DNA of 64,000 nucleotides from Tetranychus cinnabarinus (Eukaryota > Arthropoda > Arachnida > Trombidiformes > Tetranychidae), in contig WHVY01000009.1 of assembly GCA_022266195.1 (NCBI GenBank), forward strand, positions 1,550,001-1,614,000, read 5' to 3'. The notes below the pieces were generated by a model. The model searched no databases, was not told where the DNA came from, and saw only the letters and a program-made list of their open reading frames with translations. Shown in pieces: positions 49,165 through 59,095 of the stretch; within the stretch, counting starts at the first letter, position 1; every line of letters begins with the position of its first letter. A program made the position numbers and the translations under genes.

Positions 49165-49603
49165 ATGAATCTTCTCATTCAATCCAATATTTTAATATCA
49201 GCTGAAGTTATATTTGATCCAATCAGATGCACAATGGAAGCAATGAATTGTCATTCTACTGTAGTATATCAATTCTGAATACAGTGAAGTACCAGTAATT
49301 GCGACTCTCTTGAAATAGCAAAAAAGCTATTTTACGAGCAAATGTTTGCTAATTAGTACAGTTCATCGCTAAAATCTAATTAGCTTCGTTTAAGATCTTC
49401 TTTTGACCAGATACTGAGGTGAACACTTGAAAGAGTTTCTAATTTTTTAAAGTTTATGTTAAAAATCGCCGAAACCTGATGATTATAATCACATTTATTC
49501 AAATATTTGAATGTAAACAACCTATGTAAGGGGTCTTATATAAATTTAGTCGCAATTACTGGTACTTCACTGTATTCTAAAACACAGCACAAGGCTTAGC
49601 CAT
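49165..49603 (-). pseudogene. N-terminal relic of an NYN-array gene, interrupted by a MITE
   Basis: On the plus strand 49575-49603 reads TTCTAAAACACAGCACAAGG, then CTTAGCCAT. This is the reverse complement of the family start MAKPCAVF. Positions 49170-49280 are degenerate NYN sequence (CCAATATTTTAATATCAGCTGAA, TTTGATCCAATCAGATGCACAATGGAAGC). The two parts are separated by the 291-bp element at 49282-49572. Removing it rejoins TTCTGAATATTCTAAAACAC, matching TTTTGAATATCCCAAAACAC of intact copies. Everything after the NYN region is gone. Confidence 0.8.
49282..49572. mobile_element. 291-bp MITE with 25-bp terminal inverted repeats and TA target duplication
   Basis: The left end starts CAGTGAAGTACCAGTAATTG. 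The right end is its perfect reverse complement over 25 bp. TA flanks both sides (49280-49281 and 49573-49574), so it is a Tc1/mariner/pogo-type non-autonomous element. The interior has no ORF. It inserted at the TA inside the codons for the FWDI motif of a relic NYN gene. Confidence 0.88.
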
Positions 49604-50234
49604 TTAACTATTTATAATTATAAGATTTATTGCTTAATTAATTTATCTTAATAAAGGCGCGTAAATTGAAAGTGGGAAAGCGCTAGATTCACTAATTGTA
49701 AAAATGTAATAGCGGTTTGTAGCACGAAAAATCGATCACGATGGACGAAGTTTATTTACACTCTATAATTATTGAACGTCAACCTTTATTTCACTCGTAA
49801 AACAGCCACTTATTTCGTCTTTGATTTGTTTGCAGATACAGAATGTTCATGTTTTGTGAAAATTCCTGATTGAGATGGTTCGACTTAATATACGACTTAC
49901 TATATTGGGGCTCCACTTGTTATTATAATTAATTTATTAAGCTATTACATTATTGATTATCTTGAGGTAGTGAAGTGTATTCACTAACGAGCTTGAAAGC
50001 TTCGTTAGACGCTAGTAAGGAGATATATTCAATCTGGACACCCAGTGTTCCATTTAAGTAAATCAATTTTATTATATAACTCAGATTTTGAGTACAATCA
50101 TTTTCAGTCACAATTTACTGAAGCTTGAAAGTGGAAAACTTCTCACAAATTGAATCTCTCCCTGTGTGGATAGAAATCCAATGTAGCTAAAATTGTACAA
50201 AACTTTATTTTATTGGATATAATTCTAATATTAT
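49604..50234. other. 5' flank of the relic, spacer, 3' flank of copy P
   Basis: Positions 49604-49720 are a shortened leader (TTGCTTAATTAATTTATC, AAAGTGGGAAAGCGCTAGATT). Positions 49740-49900 match 31760-31920. Positions 50110-50234 are the 3' flank (TGAATCTCTCCCTGTGTGGATAG). No gene is seen. Confidence 0.4.
50204..50214 (-). terminator. Candidate poly(A) signals of copy P
   Basis: Two overlapping TTTATT words (AATAAA on the coding strand) lie 20-30 nt past the stop codon at 50235. Confidence 0.4.
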
Positions 50235-52886
50235 TTACACATCTAATTGACAATATCGACTCGTCGACATTCCAGCTGCTTTCCTGTAACTATAATTGAA
50301 GTGCCCTAATGGGAAGATATCAGAAGTCAAGTATACATTCATAGGGCTTGTTTTTGGATTCAGTAATTTATTTGCCAGCATTTTAGTAACTTTTGACGGA
50401 CTCTTTTGGACAGACTTCATTACAACTCCAACATCAAAATCATCTTCATATTCATGTAGTATAGTGAATCTAATCTGTTCGATTCTAGCTTTTGCTTTGT
50501 TTCCTTTCTCTAGATCATCAACTGTGACCCAGATTTTATCTTGAAATTCAATGCAAACTGGACAGTCCATTTGTACCAAATTCATTTTGATTATTGAGAT
50601 CATTCCAGATGTGAATTTAAATCCAGAATGAGTTGTAATGACGAATAAATATTGTAGTTTCATTTTCATGTCTTCATCTAGTACACCAACATCTGTCGTC
50701 GATTGGACTGTGGATGAATCTAATTGATCAACCAGGCTTTTGTTTTGTACAATCTTCTCGAGAACCTTCCGTTTGTCATTGATGATATAATACTCAGAGA
50801 AGTTTAAAGATTTTAAATCTTTCTCCCGAACAAAGTTTGTTTCACTAAACTCATAAAGATATGGCACTTCAGAGGTTCTTAATTTTTAAAGGAATTGACT
50901 AGCAGCGTGAGCTTCGTGCCATGAATTATATAATAAATGGATTTCCTTGTACGATCCTGTGGCACCAAGGGGAATAACTTTGCTAAACTTTACAAGAATT
51001 TTGACAATTTGTTCGAATGGATATGGTAACAGAGACCACTGGTCCGCGAATTTTCCGAAAACAGTGAATTCGAAAAGCGTATCGTTAGATTCTTGTTCTT
51101 GCATTCGTTGCATTCTTATCCGCTCTATGATGCATGGTCTTGTGATTGGCTTCGCATCTTCCAGTTGACTCGAAAGAAATGCTAAATCATAAGCATCACC
51201 AGCTAAATCTCGGAAATTGATGGACTCCAGAAGGTCGTTTGAAGGTTTAGACACAAAAACATTACTTGATTGCTTGAGACTTTCTATAAATTCGTCTACT
51301 GTTTTCTTAGAATTTTCACAGATAAGTTCGTCGGGAAAGCCAATCCAAATCTCTCCTGGAATTGATTTAATGAAGATACATTCACGATTCCCTAAAACAC
51401 TTTTGCTGATTTCCATAAAATGGTCATGCAACTGAGATTCAATTTCTATCACAAGACAAGATAAGTCAAGCTGTTCATTTAAACACCAAGGGATTCCAGA
51501 ATATCGATTCATTTGCTTTGTAACTTTCTGTTTACGGGTGCCAGGTGCGTACACGGATTCTAAAGGTTCTAAATGACGAGAACTTAGCTTCTCAAAAGCA
51601 TCTTGATAATCAGAAGCAGAGCCAAAATGAGCACAATAAACATTGTCATCAAATATAACCTTTTTTGCACCCAAATCGTATAGTTTCTCAAACAGATTAT
51701 AAAGTAACGACCATTTGGTTGGTTGGCAATACAGCATGGGAGCAATAAAATCAGAATTATATCGAAAGAACATCTTCCAATCAGTAACATCACGTACATC
51801 AAAGCCACTAGCATTGTTAGATTCAGGCACTCCATTTGTTACTATTTCTTCGCATGGTTCTACAAAGTATGGGTCTTCGAGACAATTTGATGTCAAGTCA
51901 ATTGGTGGTTCAGATATGACTGCGTCTGGATATATTTTTTGAACTCTTGAAAGACAATCTTGTGCATCAGATTTGGATGTAAAGACAATCCAAATATATG
52001 ATTTTCTGGATAAAATACATTGACTGCCCCGTTGTGCAGAACAAGCGATACAAAATTTAATGATTTCGCTATCATCGGTTTCATTAGAGATGTCCATCTT
52101 GATGAATGTTAATTGTTGCACTTCATTATTGATTCTATACTGCACAGGCTTTATACATTTTAATATTTCAGTTAGAGGTGAGTCTACTATCAATTCAACA
52201 TTAAGAAATATTGAGCGAAATGCACTTAATTGTTCAATCGCCCTTTTCGCATCCCACAAAGTCGCGAATCCAATGCATATTAAATTATCGAAAAGGATTG
52301 CACTGTTTTCAATGCTCCCAGTGGCAAGAGTATTCACATCATTCATCAATCCATTGAAGTTGCTCACATTTTTATATTGATTTGTCATTGATATGAAATA
52401 CTTTGGATCAGCAGTTGATTTAATCGGCTTTAATACACCATTGTTCAATATGAATGTGATGTCAGATATTTGATCAAGTTTAGATGCAAATGAATCAGCT
52501 AATCTAACAAGATGAATGGATACATTATGAAGCTTCTTTAGATCACTCAAAGTATCACAATAATCAGCATCACCAGTTAACAATATAATTGTACAATCCT
52601 GTCCAGCAATTTTAACAAACTTCCTCATTAAGTCCATTATTTTAATATCAGCTGAATCTTTGATCCCATTGTAAGCTTGGACAATATCAACATTAAGAGC
52701 TGTTAATGACTGGCCAAAATTTGATGGTAATTGGTGAACATCACAAACACAAAAGAAAGAGATTTCGTTCAAATTGTAAGGTTTTATAATAGTTGATCGA
52801 ATCAAGTCCACTATGGTATCAACTGTTTGTGCTTTCGGCACATAAACATCTTGAATATCCCAAAACACAGCACAAGGTTTAGTCAT
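50235..52886 (-). pseudogene. NYN-array copy P with one in-frame premature stop
   Basis: The reading frame is continuous from MTKPCAVFWDIQD at 52886 to the normal tail (PLGHFNYSYRKAAGM) at 50235, 884 codons including the stop. The exception is a TAA at 50886-50888 (codon 667) within module 5, where other copies read HFINNL or similar. The NYN site looks good (DSADIKIMDLM, TGDADYCDTL). Up to the stop the product would hold NYN, modules 1-4 and most of module 5, and would lack module 6 and the tail. No plausible intron removes the stop. It is either a very young pseudogene, a truncated but functional protein, or an allele. Readthrough is possible but unsupported. Confidence 0.82.
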
Positions 52887-54014
52887 TGCAGCAATTAATA
52901 TATTTGATTATTAAATTCACTGCTTAATTAATTTCCCTAATGAAAGAAGAAGACTTTGATTGTCTTAGATGTGCATATAACAGATGTGCCTTCAATCTTA
53001 TCTAAAAGGGTAAAGCGCTAGATTTGACCAATTTCACCAATTGACTAATTGTAGTTCACATAGATGCCAGCACTTTTAAAAGTACAGACACTCGGGAAAA
53101 GTCTCAACACTTTCATTTTAAACTTTGATGTATTAAAATAATAATACAATGTATCAGGAAAGTCCGTGTGACAAGTAGTGTTACGAAAAGTAAAAAATAA
53201 TGTTAACATCAATCCAAGCCATAAACAAAAAAAATAAAGTTCACTAACGTCAGATTTGTTCCTACTCTGCAAAATTTTCTTCAACTTTTAATTATCATTC
53301 AACCTTTATCATATCAATATGGAATTTTTTCACCAGATCTTTTATAAAGAGAAATATCTAATATCTTTGATTTGGTTTTATGATCGTAGTTTTGGGACGC
53401 ACAGATAGCGTGCAGATCGATTTTTAAAAAATAGATTTAAAACAGTTTTTGAAGGGGTTAACATGTAAAAGTCAAGTTTTCGCAATCTCCCATAGAAGTG
53501 CTAAACTCTGAAAATTTTGTCATTTAGAGACAATTTTTGACCATAAAAAATATACGTATTTTTGCTATCTAATTGCGCTATCTAATCATTTTGTAGTTTG
53601 GGTGGTTTTTAGTGTATTCAGGTCAACGAGTCTGAAAGTTGCAGACGTTCATAAGGGGAGATATTCAATCCAAACGCCAAGTATGCCATTCAAGGTTTGG
53701 ATTTCAATTGAATTTAGGTTTATTCCCAGAATAGTACCTTCTCTCGATGTAGCGACATTCGTAGTTACAATTTATTGATAGCCTAACGGTGTTCCATAAG
53801 GAGGAAAACTTCTCATAAACTGAATCTCCTCCTATTTGGGTAAATATCTGTAAAATTGAAAAAAAAGATTCATTCTATTGAGTTTAATTCTATAAATTTT
53901 AAGTACAAATTACCATCGATATAAACTCGTTTTTTGTTTATACATGTTTATTACATATTTTGATATCCAGAGTTTATTACAAATATTAATGTTGTTTAGG
54001 TTAAAATACCGGCT
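52887..54014. other. 5' flank of copy P and long spacer
   Basis: The leader continues to about 53130 (GCTTAATTAATTTCCCTAATGAAAG, ATCTAAAAGGG). Positions 53380-53560 contain a stretch not seen in other units (GTTTTGGGACGCACAGATAG, CCATAGAAGTGCTAAACTCTG) and I cannot identify it. Positions 53560-53990 are the standard 3' flank (GTGTATTCAGGTCAACGAG, GGTGTTCCATAAGGAGG). The 79-codon ORF at 53045-53284 is not supported. Confidence 0.4.
53055..53074 (-). promoter_or_regulatory. Conserved upstream block of copy P
   Basis: A perfect CACATAGATGCCAGCACT copy lies about 170 bp upstream of the start codon at 52886. Confidence 0.35.
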
Positions 54015-54185
54015 ATTATTGACTAATATTGACAATATCGGCTGATCGACATTCCAACTGCTTTTCTGTGCCTATAATTGATGTGTCCAACAAGTGCAAG
54101 TGGAAAAACATCAAAATTCAAATACATATTCCATACGCTATTTTTGGATTCATCAATTTATTTGCCAACATTTTGTAATATGCCA
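54015..54185 (-). pseudogene. C-terminal tail relic of an array gene
   Basis: The plus strand reads GACAATATCGGCTGATCGAC, then ATTCCAACTGCTTTTCTGT and GGATTCATCAATTTATTTGCC, the tail region of an intact copy. A 10-bp repeat-type insertion (GTGTCCAACAAGTGCAAGTGG) breaks the frame. The match ends abruptly at CATTTTGTAA. A complete second tail follows only 170 bp further on, at the end of the next copy. Confidence 0.7.
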
Positions 54186-54254
54186 ACAGTAATTCAGTAT
54201 CTTGACTCAGTTACTTATGTTCAATATTTTTATTTACAGAGTTAATTACAAGTA

Positions 54255-57013
54255 TTAGTTTTGTTTTAAAATTGTTGTCGAAATTTCGAAATCGAAGTTT
54301 TCCAAATTGATATCGAAGTTGTTTTTCGAAGGAAACATCTCATTGAGTTGACAATATCGGTTGGTTGATATTCCAACTGCTTTGCTGTAACTATAGTTGA
54401 AGTGTCCAAGGGGATAAACATCACAATTCAAGTATACATTCCTAACGCTTGTTTTTGGATTCATCAATTTATTTGCGAGCATTTCAGTAACTTTCGATGG
54501 ACTTTTTTGGACGGACTCCATTACAACTTCAACTTCAAAATCATCTTCATATTCATGCAGTATTTTGAACTTAATGTGTTCAATATAAGCTTTAACCTTG
54601 TTTCCTTTCTCTAAATCCTCAACTGCAACCCAAATTTTATCTTCAAATTCAATGCAAACTGGACAATCCATTTGTATCAAATTCAATTTGATTATTGAGA
54701 TCATTCCACATGTAAATTCAAAGCCAGAATGTGTTTTTATGACGAATAAATTTTGTGTTTTCTTTATCATTTCTTCATCTAATACATCAATATCTGTCGT
54801 TGATTGAACTGTAGGCGAATTTGAATCTAATTTATCAACCAGACATTTTTTTTTATAATCTTCTCAAGAACCTTCCTTTTGTCGTTGATGATATAGTATT
54901 CAGAGTAGTTAGAAGGTAATGACTGATGGACAATACTTGTGTCACGAAATTCGCTAAAATAGGGAACTTCAGCAGCGGTCAACTTATTCATGAAATGGCG
55001 AGCTGCGTGTGCTTCATGCCATGAATTATATACTAAATTGACTTTTTCATACGATGCTGTGGCAGCGAGTGGAATAACTTTGCTTAACTTTACAAGAATT
55101 TTGACGATTTGTTCGAGCGTTAAGTTATTCGTCAACGACCACCGATCGTAGAATTTTCCATGGACGCTAAAGTGGAAAACCGATCCATTGCATTCGTGTT
55201 CTTGTATTCTTTGCATTTTTATTCTTTCTATGATTTTTGGTCTTTTGATTGGCTTCGCATCTTCTAGTTGACTCGAAAGAAATGCTAAATCATAAGCATC
55301 ACCAGCTAAATCTCGGAAAGTGATGGACTCTAGAAGTTCTTTTGAAGGTTTAGCCATTGAGACATTATTTTGCAGTAAATAAGGTAAAAATCCTATCACT
55401 GTTTTCTCAGAATCTTTACAGATAAGTTCATCAGGAAAACCAATCCAAATCTCTCCTGGAATAGACTTAACGAAGATACATTCATGATTTCCTAAAACAC
55501 TTTTGTCGATATTCATAAAATGGTTGTGCAACTGAGAATCAGTTTTTATCACAAGACAAGATAAGTCAAGCTGTTCATTTAAACACCAAGGAATCGCAGA
55601 GTATCGATTCATTTCCTTTGCAGCTTTCAGTTTGTGAGCTTCTGATGCGTCCACGGGTTCTAAAGGTTCTAGATAAAGTGAGCTTAGCTTTTCGTAAGCG
55701 TCTTGATAGGCAGACACAGAGTTGAAATGCACACAGTAAAAATTTCCATCGAATATATAACCTTTTTCGCCCCCAAATCGTATAATTTCTCGAACAGACT
55801 ATAAAGCAATGACCATTTGGTTGGCTCGTAATATGGCATAGGGGGAATAAAATCACAATTATATCGAAAGAATATCTTCAGATAAATATCATTGTGAACA
55901 TCACGGCTGGCTACACTAAAAGGCACTTCATTTGTGACTATTTCGTCGCATGATTCAACAAAGTATGGGCTTTCGAGGCATTTGGATGTCAAGTCAATCG
56001 GTGGTTCAGAAATGAAAGCTTTTGGATACAGCATTCGAACTTTTGGTAAAAACTTTTGTGCATCAGATTTGAATGAAAAGACAATCCAGAGATATGATTT
56101 TGTGGATAAAAGACATTGACTGCCTGACTCTAAAGCACAAGCGATACAAAACTTAATAATTTTTTTATTATCGGCTTCATTTGAGTTGTTCATCTTGATG
56201 AATGTTAATTGTTTCACTTCATCATCATCTTTTGTCTGTATAGCCATATTAGGCTTTATACATTTTAATATTTCAGTTAGAGGCGAGTCTTCTAGCAATT
56301 CAGCCTTTAAAAATGTTTCATCAAGCTGTGATTCATTCAAATGTGCAATGGATCTTTCAGCATTCCACAAAGTATTAAATCCAAGACAAATTGAATCATC
56401 ATGAAGAACTGCACTATTTTCAATGCTTCCAATGACCAGATCATCCAATTCATCAATCACTCGATTGATATCTAATGTCAGAGGATAGTTTTTGATTGAT
56501 ATGCGATACATTGGCAAACCAGTTGACTTAATCGGCTTTAATACACCATTGTTCAATATGAATGTGTAGTCAGATATTTGATCAAGTTTAGATGCAAATG
56601 AATCAGCTAATCTAATAAGATGAATTGATACATTATGAAGTATCTTTAATTCAATCAAAGTATTATAATAAGTAATATAATAATAATCGGCATCGCCGCT
56701 TAATTATATATTTGTACAAACTCGTCCAGCAACTGCAACGAATTTTCTCATTAAATTCACGATTTTAATATCAGCTGAATCTTCAACTCCATTGTGAGCT
56801 TGCCAATCCACATTTATAGCATATTTATCCACATAAATGGCCAGCATTTGAAGGTAATTTATTAACATCACAAACACAAAAGAAAAAGATTTCATTTAAA
56901 TTGTGAGGTTTAATTATTTTTGATCGAATCAGATTCACAATGGAATCAACTGATTGTCCTTTTGATACACCAACATTTTGGATATCCCAAAACACAGCAC
57001 AAGATTTAATCAT
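54255..57013 (-). pseudogene. NYN-array copy R with several frameshifts
   Basis: All family segments are present in order but in different frames: NYN start MIKSCAVFWDIQN (57013 leftward), DSADIKIVNLM (near 56740), an in-frame stop where SGDADYY should be (about 56700, in an AT-rich tract), modules 1-3 (ORF 55684-56658), modules 3-5 (55732 leftward to 54827), then module 6 and tail (54255-54770). The shift inside module 3 is a one-base insertion near 55755. The one at 54840 sits in a run of T's. The last residues (after RYCQLNEMF) extend past the normal stop. Upstream codon 1 is followed by the usual leader (GCAGCTATCAATATTTTTG). Confidence 0.88.
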
Positions 57014-57050
57014 TGCAGCTATCAATATTTTTGATTATAAAATTCACTGC

Positions 57051-57764
57051 TTAATTAATCTGACTAATGAATCCGATTATTGAATCTAAAAGTATAATTG
57101 ATTGGTAGGCACCTCCAATCGAAAATACAGGTTTTCCGAGGTGGCAATACCATACATAAAGATGTACTCGATAATAATATGAATATGGCGCTGAAGATGA
57201 TTCAAATGTTACCGAGTAAACCACTTCACCTGATGTTGAGACAATGGTCTTATCGTGCTGGGGAAACTGTTCAAATTTGAATCGCGCTATGGTTCTATAT
57301 GAATTTTTCACTCCGAAGGTGATCGGGGTGTCGAAGGTAACGGGTTCGTTATCCGATAGCTCAATGAAACCACCGGTCGTTCTTTTGACAAAACCTGGAG
57401 AAACCAGAATCAAAAACCAGAGCAGCAATTGAGAGTAACCCGAACTAGAATGACATTTCATTCGACTTTTTAGAGGGACTCGAGCTGCTGAGTTAAGCGT
57501 GTTCAAATCAGTGCAAGTTTCGATTCCGATTCGTGATTTTGAGACATTACGATCGGGTTCAGACCATTCTTCCTCCGATTCAGATGAAATATTGTACAGA
57601 CAATTTTTATGCTTCAAATATTCACACCTTTCTTTATCAGCCAAATTAATCTCAATCAAGTGATTACCTCGGTTCCTATTTTCAATCACATTAAACATTT
57701 GTGGATAGAGTTCGCGTTTGGTGTGGGCCATTTCCACCATCAAATTCATCCAATTAAAGTACAT
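57051..57764 (-). CDS. Unrecognised ORF with an internal signal-like segment
   Basis: 237 codons. I do not recognise the family. Residues 1-100 are hydrophilic with an acidic run (SESEEEWSEPD). A Met at residue 102 (57461) is followed by a typical signal peptide or signal anchor (LLLWFLILVSPGF). After it comes a beta-rich segment (GGFIELSDNEPVTFDTPITF, then YRTIARFKFEQFPQ) that may be extracellular. The last 20 residues run into the upstream flank of the neighbouring pseudogene and are probably not coding. A donor-like site (GAG|GTGCCT) at about 57115 could end an exon there. About 120 bp (57267-57388) recur at 95% identity in inverted orientation at 63878-64000. The homology begins next to a possible splice acceptor in both copies, so this may be one or two exons of a larger gene rather than a complete ORF. 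Confidence 0.45.
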   Translation of the reverse strand: MYFNWMNLMVEMAHTKRELYPQMFNVIENRNRGNHLIEINLADKERCEYLKHKNCLYNISSESEEEWSEPDRNVSKSRIGIETCTDLNTLNSAARVPLKSRMKCHSSSGYSQLLLWFLILVSPGFVKRTTGGFIELSDNEPVTFDTPITFGVKNSYRTIARFKFEQFPQHDKTIVSTSGEVVYSVTFESSSAPYSYYYRVHLYVWYCHLGKPVFSIGGAYQSIILLDSIIGFISQIN

Positions 57765-58187
57765 TTTTGCGTTAACAACTCAACAAATAGGTAAACCAGT
57801 GAGAAGATGGAAATAGCCATAGGAGTAGAAAAAGGAAAATAAGATGAACAGCAATAATTACATGAAGATAATGATGATTAAGCAAAAACCATATTTAGTA
57901 GGTTATTTGGCGATGATAAAGTTGATTAAGATGATTATGGAAAAACACACAAAATTAAAATGAATCAGATATCAAACCATTTGGGCAAAGAAAACCTTTG
58001 TAAGAACAAGAAACCGATTTAATGTATCGCTCGTTGGGAGTGAGGTTAAAACAATAAAGGAGGGAAAACCTAGGAATGGAGCGAAAAACCAACAACAGGC
58101 AACAAGCAAAATTGAATCATAACGTTTTAATATCTATGGAACAATCTAAACATGGGCCAACTCAATTACTAAAATAAATAGAACCAT
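57765..58187. other. Spacer left of the Helitron
   Basis: A purine-rich stretch with repeated GATGAT/GAAGAT words. No similarity to the NYN array and no gene is seen. Confidence 0.3.
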
Positions 58188-58219
58188 TCTATATATAGTA
58201 CTTCTATTCCATATTTATT

Positions 58220-58230
58220 AGTCTGAGCGA
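58220..58230 (+). repeat. Left subterminal inverted repeat of the Helitron
   Basis: AGTCTGAGCGA pairs exactly with TCGCTCAGACT at 63828-63838. Such short asymmetric inverted repeats mark Helitron2-type ends. Confidence 0.6.
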
Positions 58231-59095
58231 AGCAAAGACTTATAAGATCACTCCCTACGCTTACGAAATTTCACCATTGTCCAAAGGTTTCTCAAAAACT
58301 ACTTAAACCACAGCATTGAAACTTTTGCAAAGTAACAATATAATAGAGACGAAGTGCGGAAAGAGCGGATTTCGTCTGAAAAATGTGGAGTCAAGCTTTA
58401 TAGGCAAAAATCCTCTTTTTACAAAAACAGCAATAAAATGTTGAAATGAATGTCAGTAAATATCAAACTTGTTTCAGATATGTTCTTTATTCTTTTCTTG
58501 ATGATCAACATAAAATTTCGAGATCCAACATTTCCGTTTCCCAAAAAGTGCAATAAAAGGGCAATTTCTGAGAAGTTTATAACGATGATTCTTAGACTTA
58601 TTTACTTTGAAAACTCAAAAATCTAAGTGCTTTTTGACTATATAAATATTAAGTGCTTTTGTTAAGAAGCTTTATTTATTAAGCTATGGACTGAAAGCTA
58701 TTTTCGCGAAAATTTTGAAAATTTTTGAACCAGTTTTCTCAACGTCTTTTTTCAACTTAAAACACTATCCCTAAAGCAAAAATAACTCATTCCAACAACA
58801 AACACATCAAAGTAAGGTTTACTTTTTTCAAAATTCAGTGTTAACCAATTTTTGGGAAATTTTTGAAATTTTTTGAACCAACTTTACCAACGTCTTTTTT
58901 CATCTTTAAACACTATCTTTGCATCAATAATAACTCATTACAACATCAAAACCATCAAAACAGTGATTCGAATTCAACGCAGCCAACAAAAACAATTTTT
59001 TTAAAGGTAAAAACATATATTCTGTAACAATTTCATACTTTTATTTTGTAAAATCATTCCAATTTAGCAGTTATTCAGCTTATTGCTATACAAAA
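58231..59095 (+). repeat. Helitron leader with a two-copy internal repeat
   Basis: Two diverged units of about 105 bp, 152 bp apart (about 58704-58808 and 58856-58960), share TTTTTGAACCA, CAACGTCTTTTTTCA, AACACTATC and AATAACTCATT.CAACA. The rest is AT-rich leader and probable promoter of the transposon ORF. No gene is seen. Confidence 0.5.

Noticed and set aside
50868..50890. Intron or programmed event removing the stop in copy P
   Set aside because: The frame is unchanged across the TAA and there is no GT-AG pair around it. A simple nonsense substitution is enough.
3557..57013. Viral or bacterial origin of the NYN array
   Set aside because: NYN domains also occur in bacteria, but the FWDIQN/FCVCD pattern with RRM-like modules fits animal MARF1-like proteins. 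There are no virus structural or replication genes in the array.
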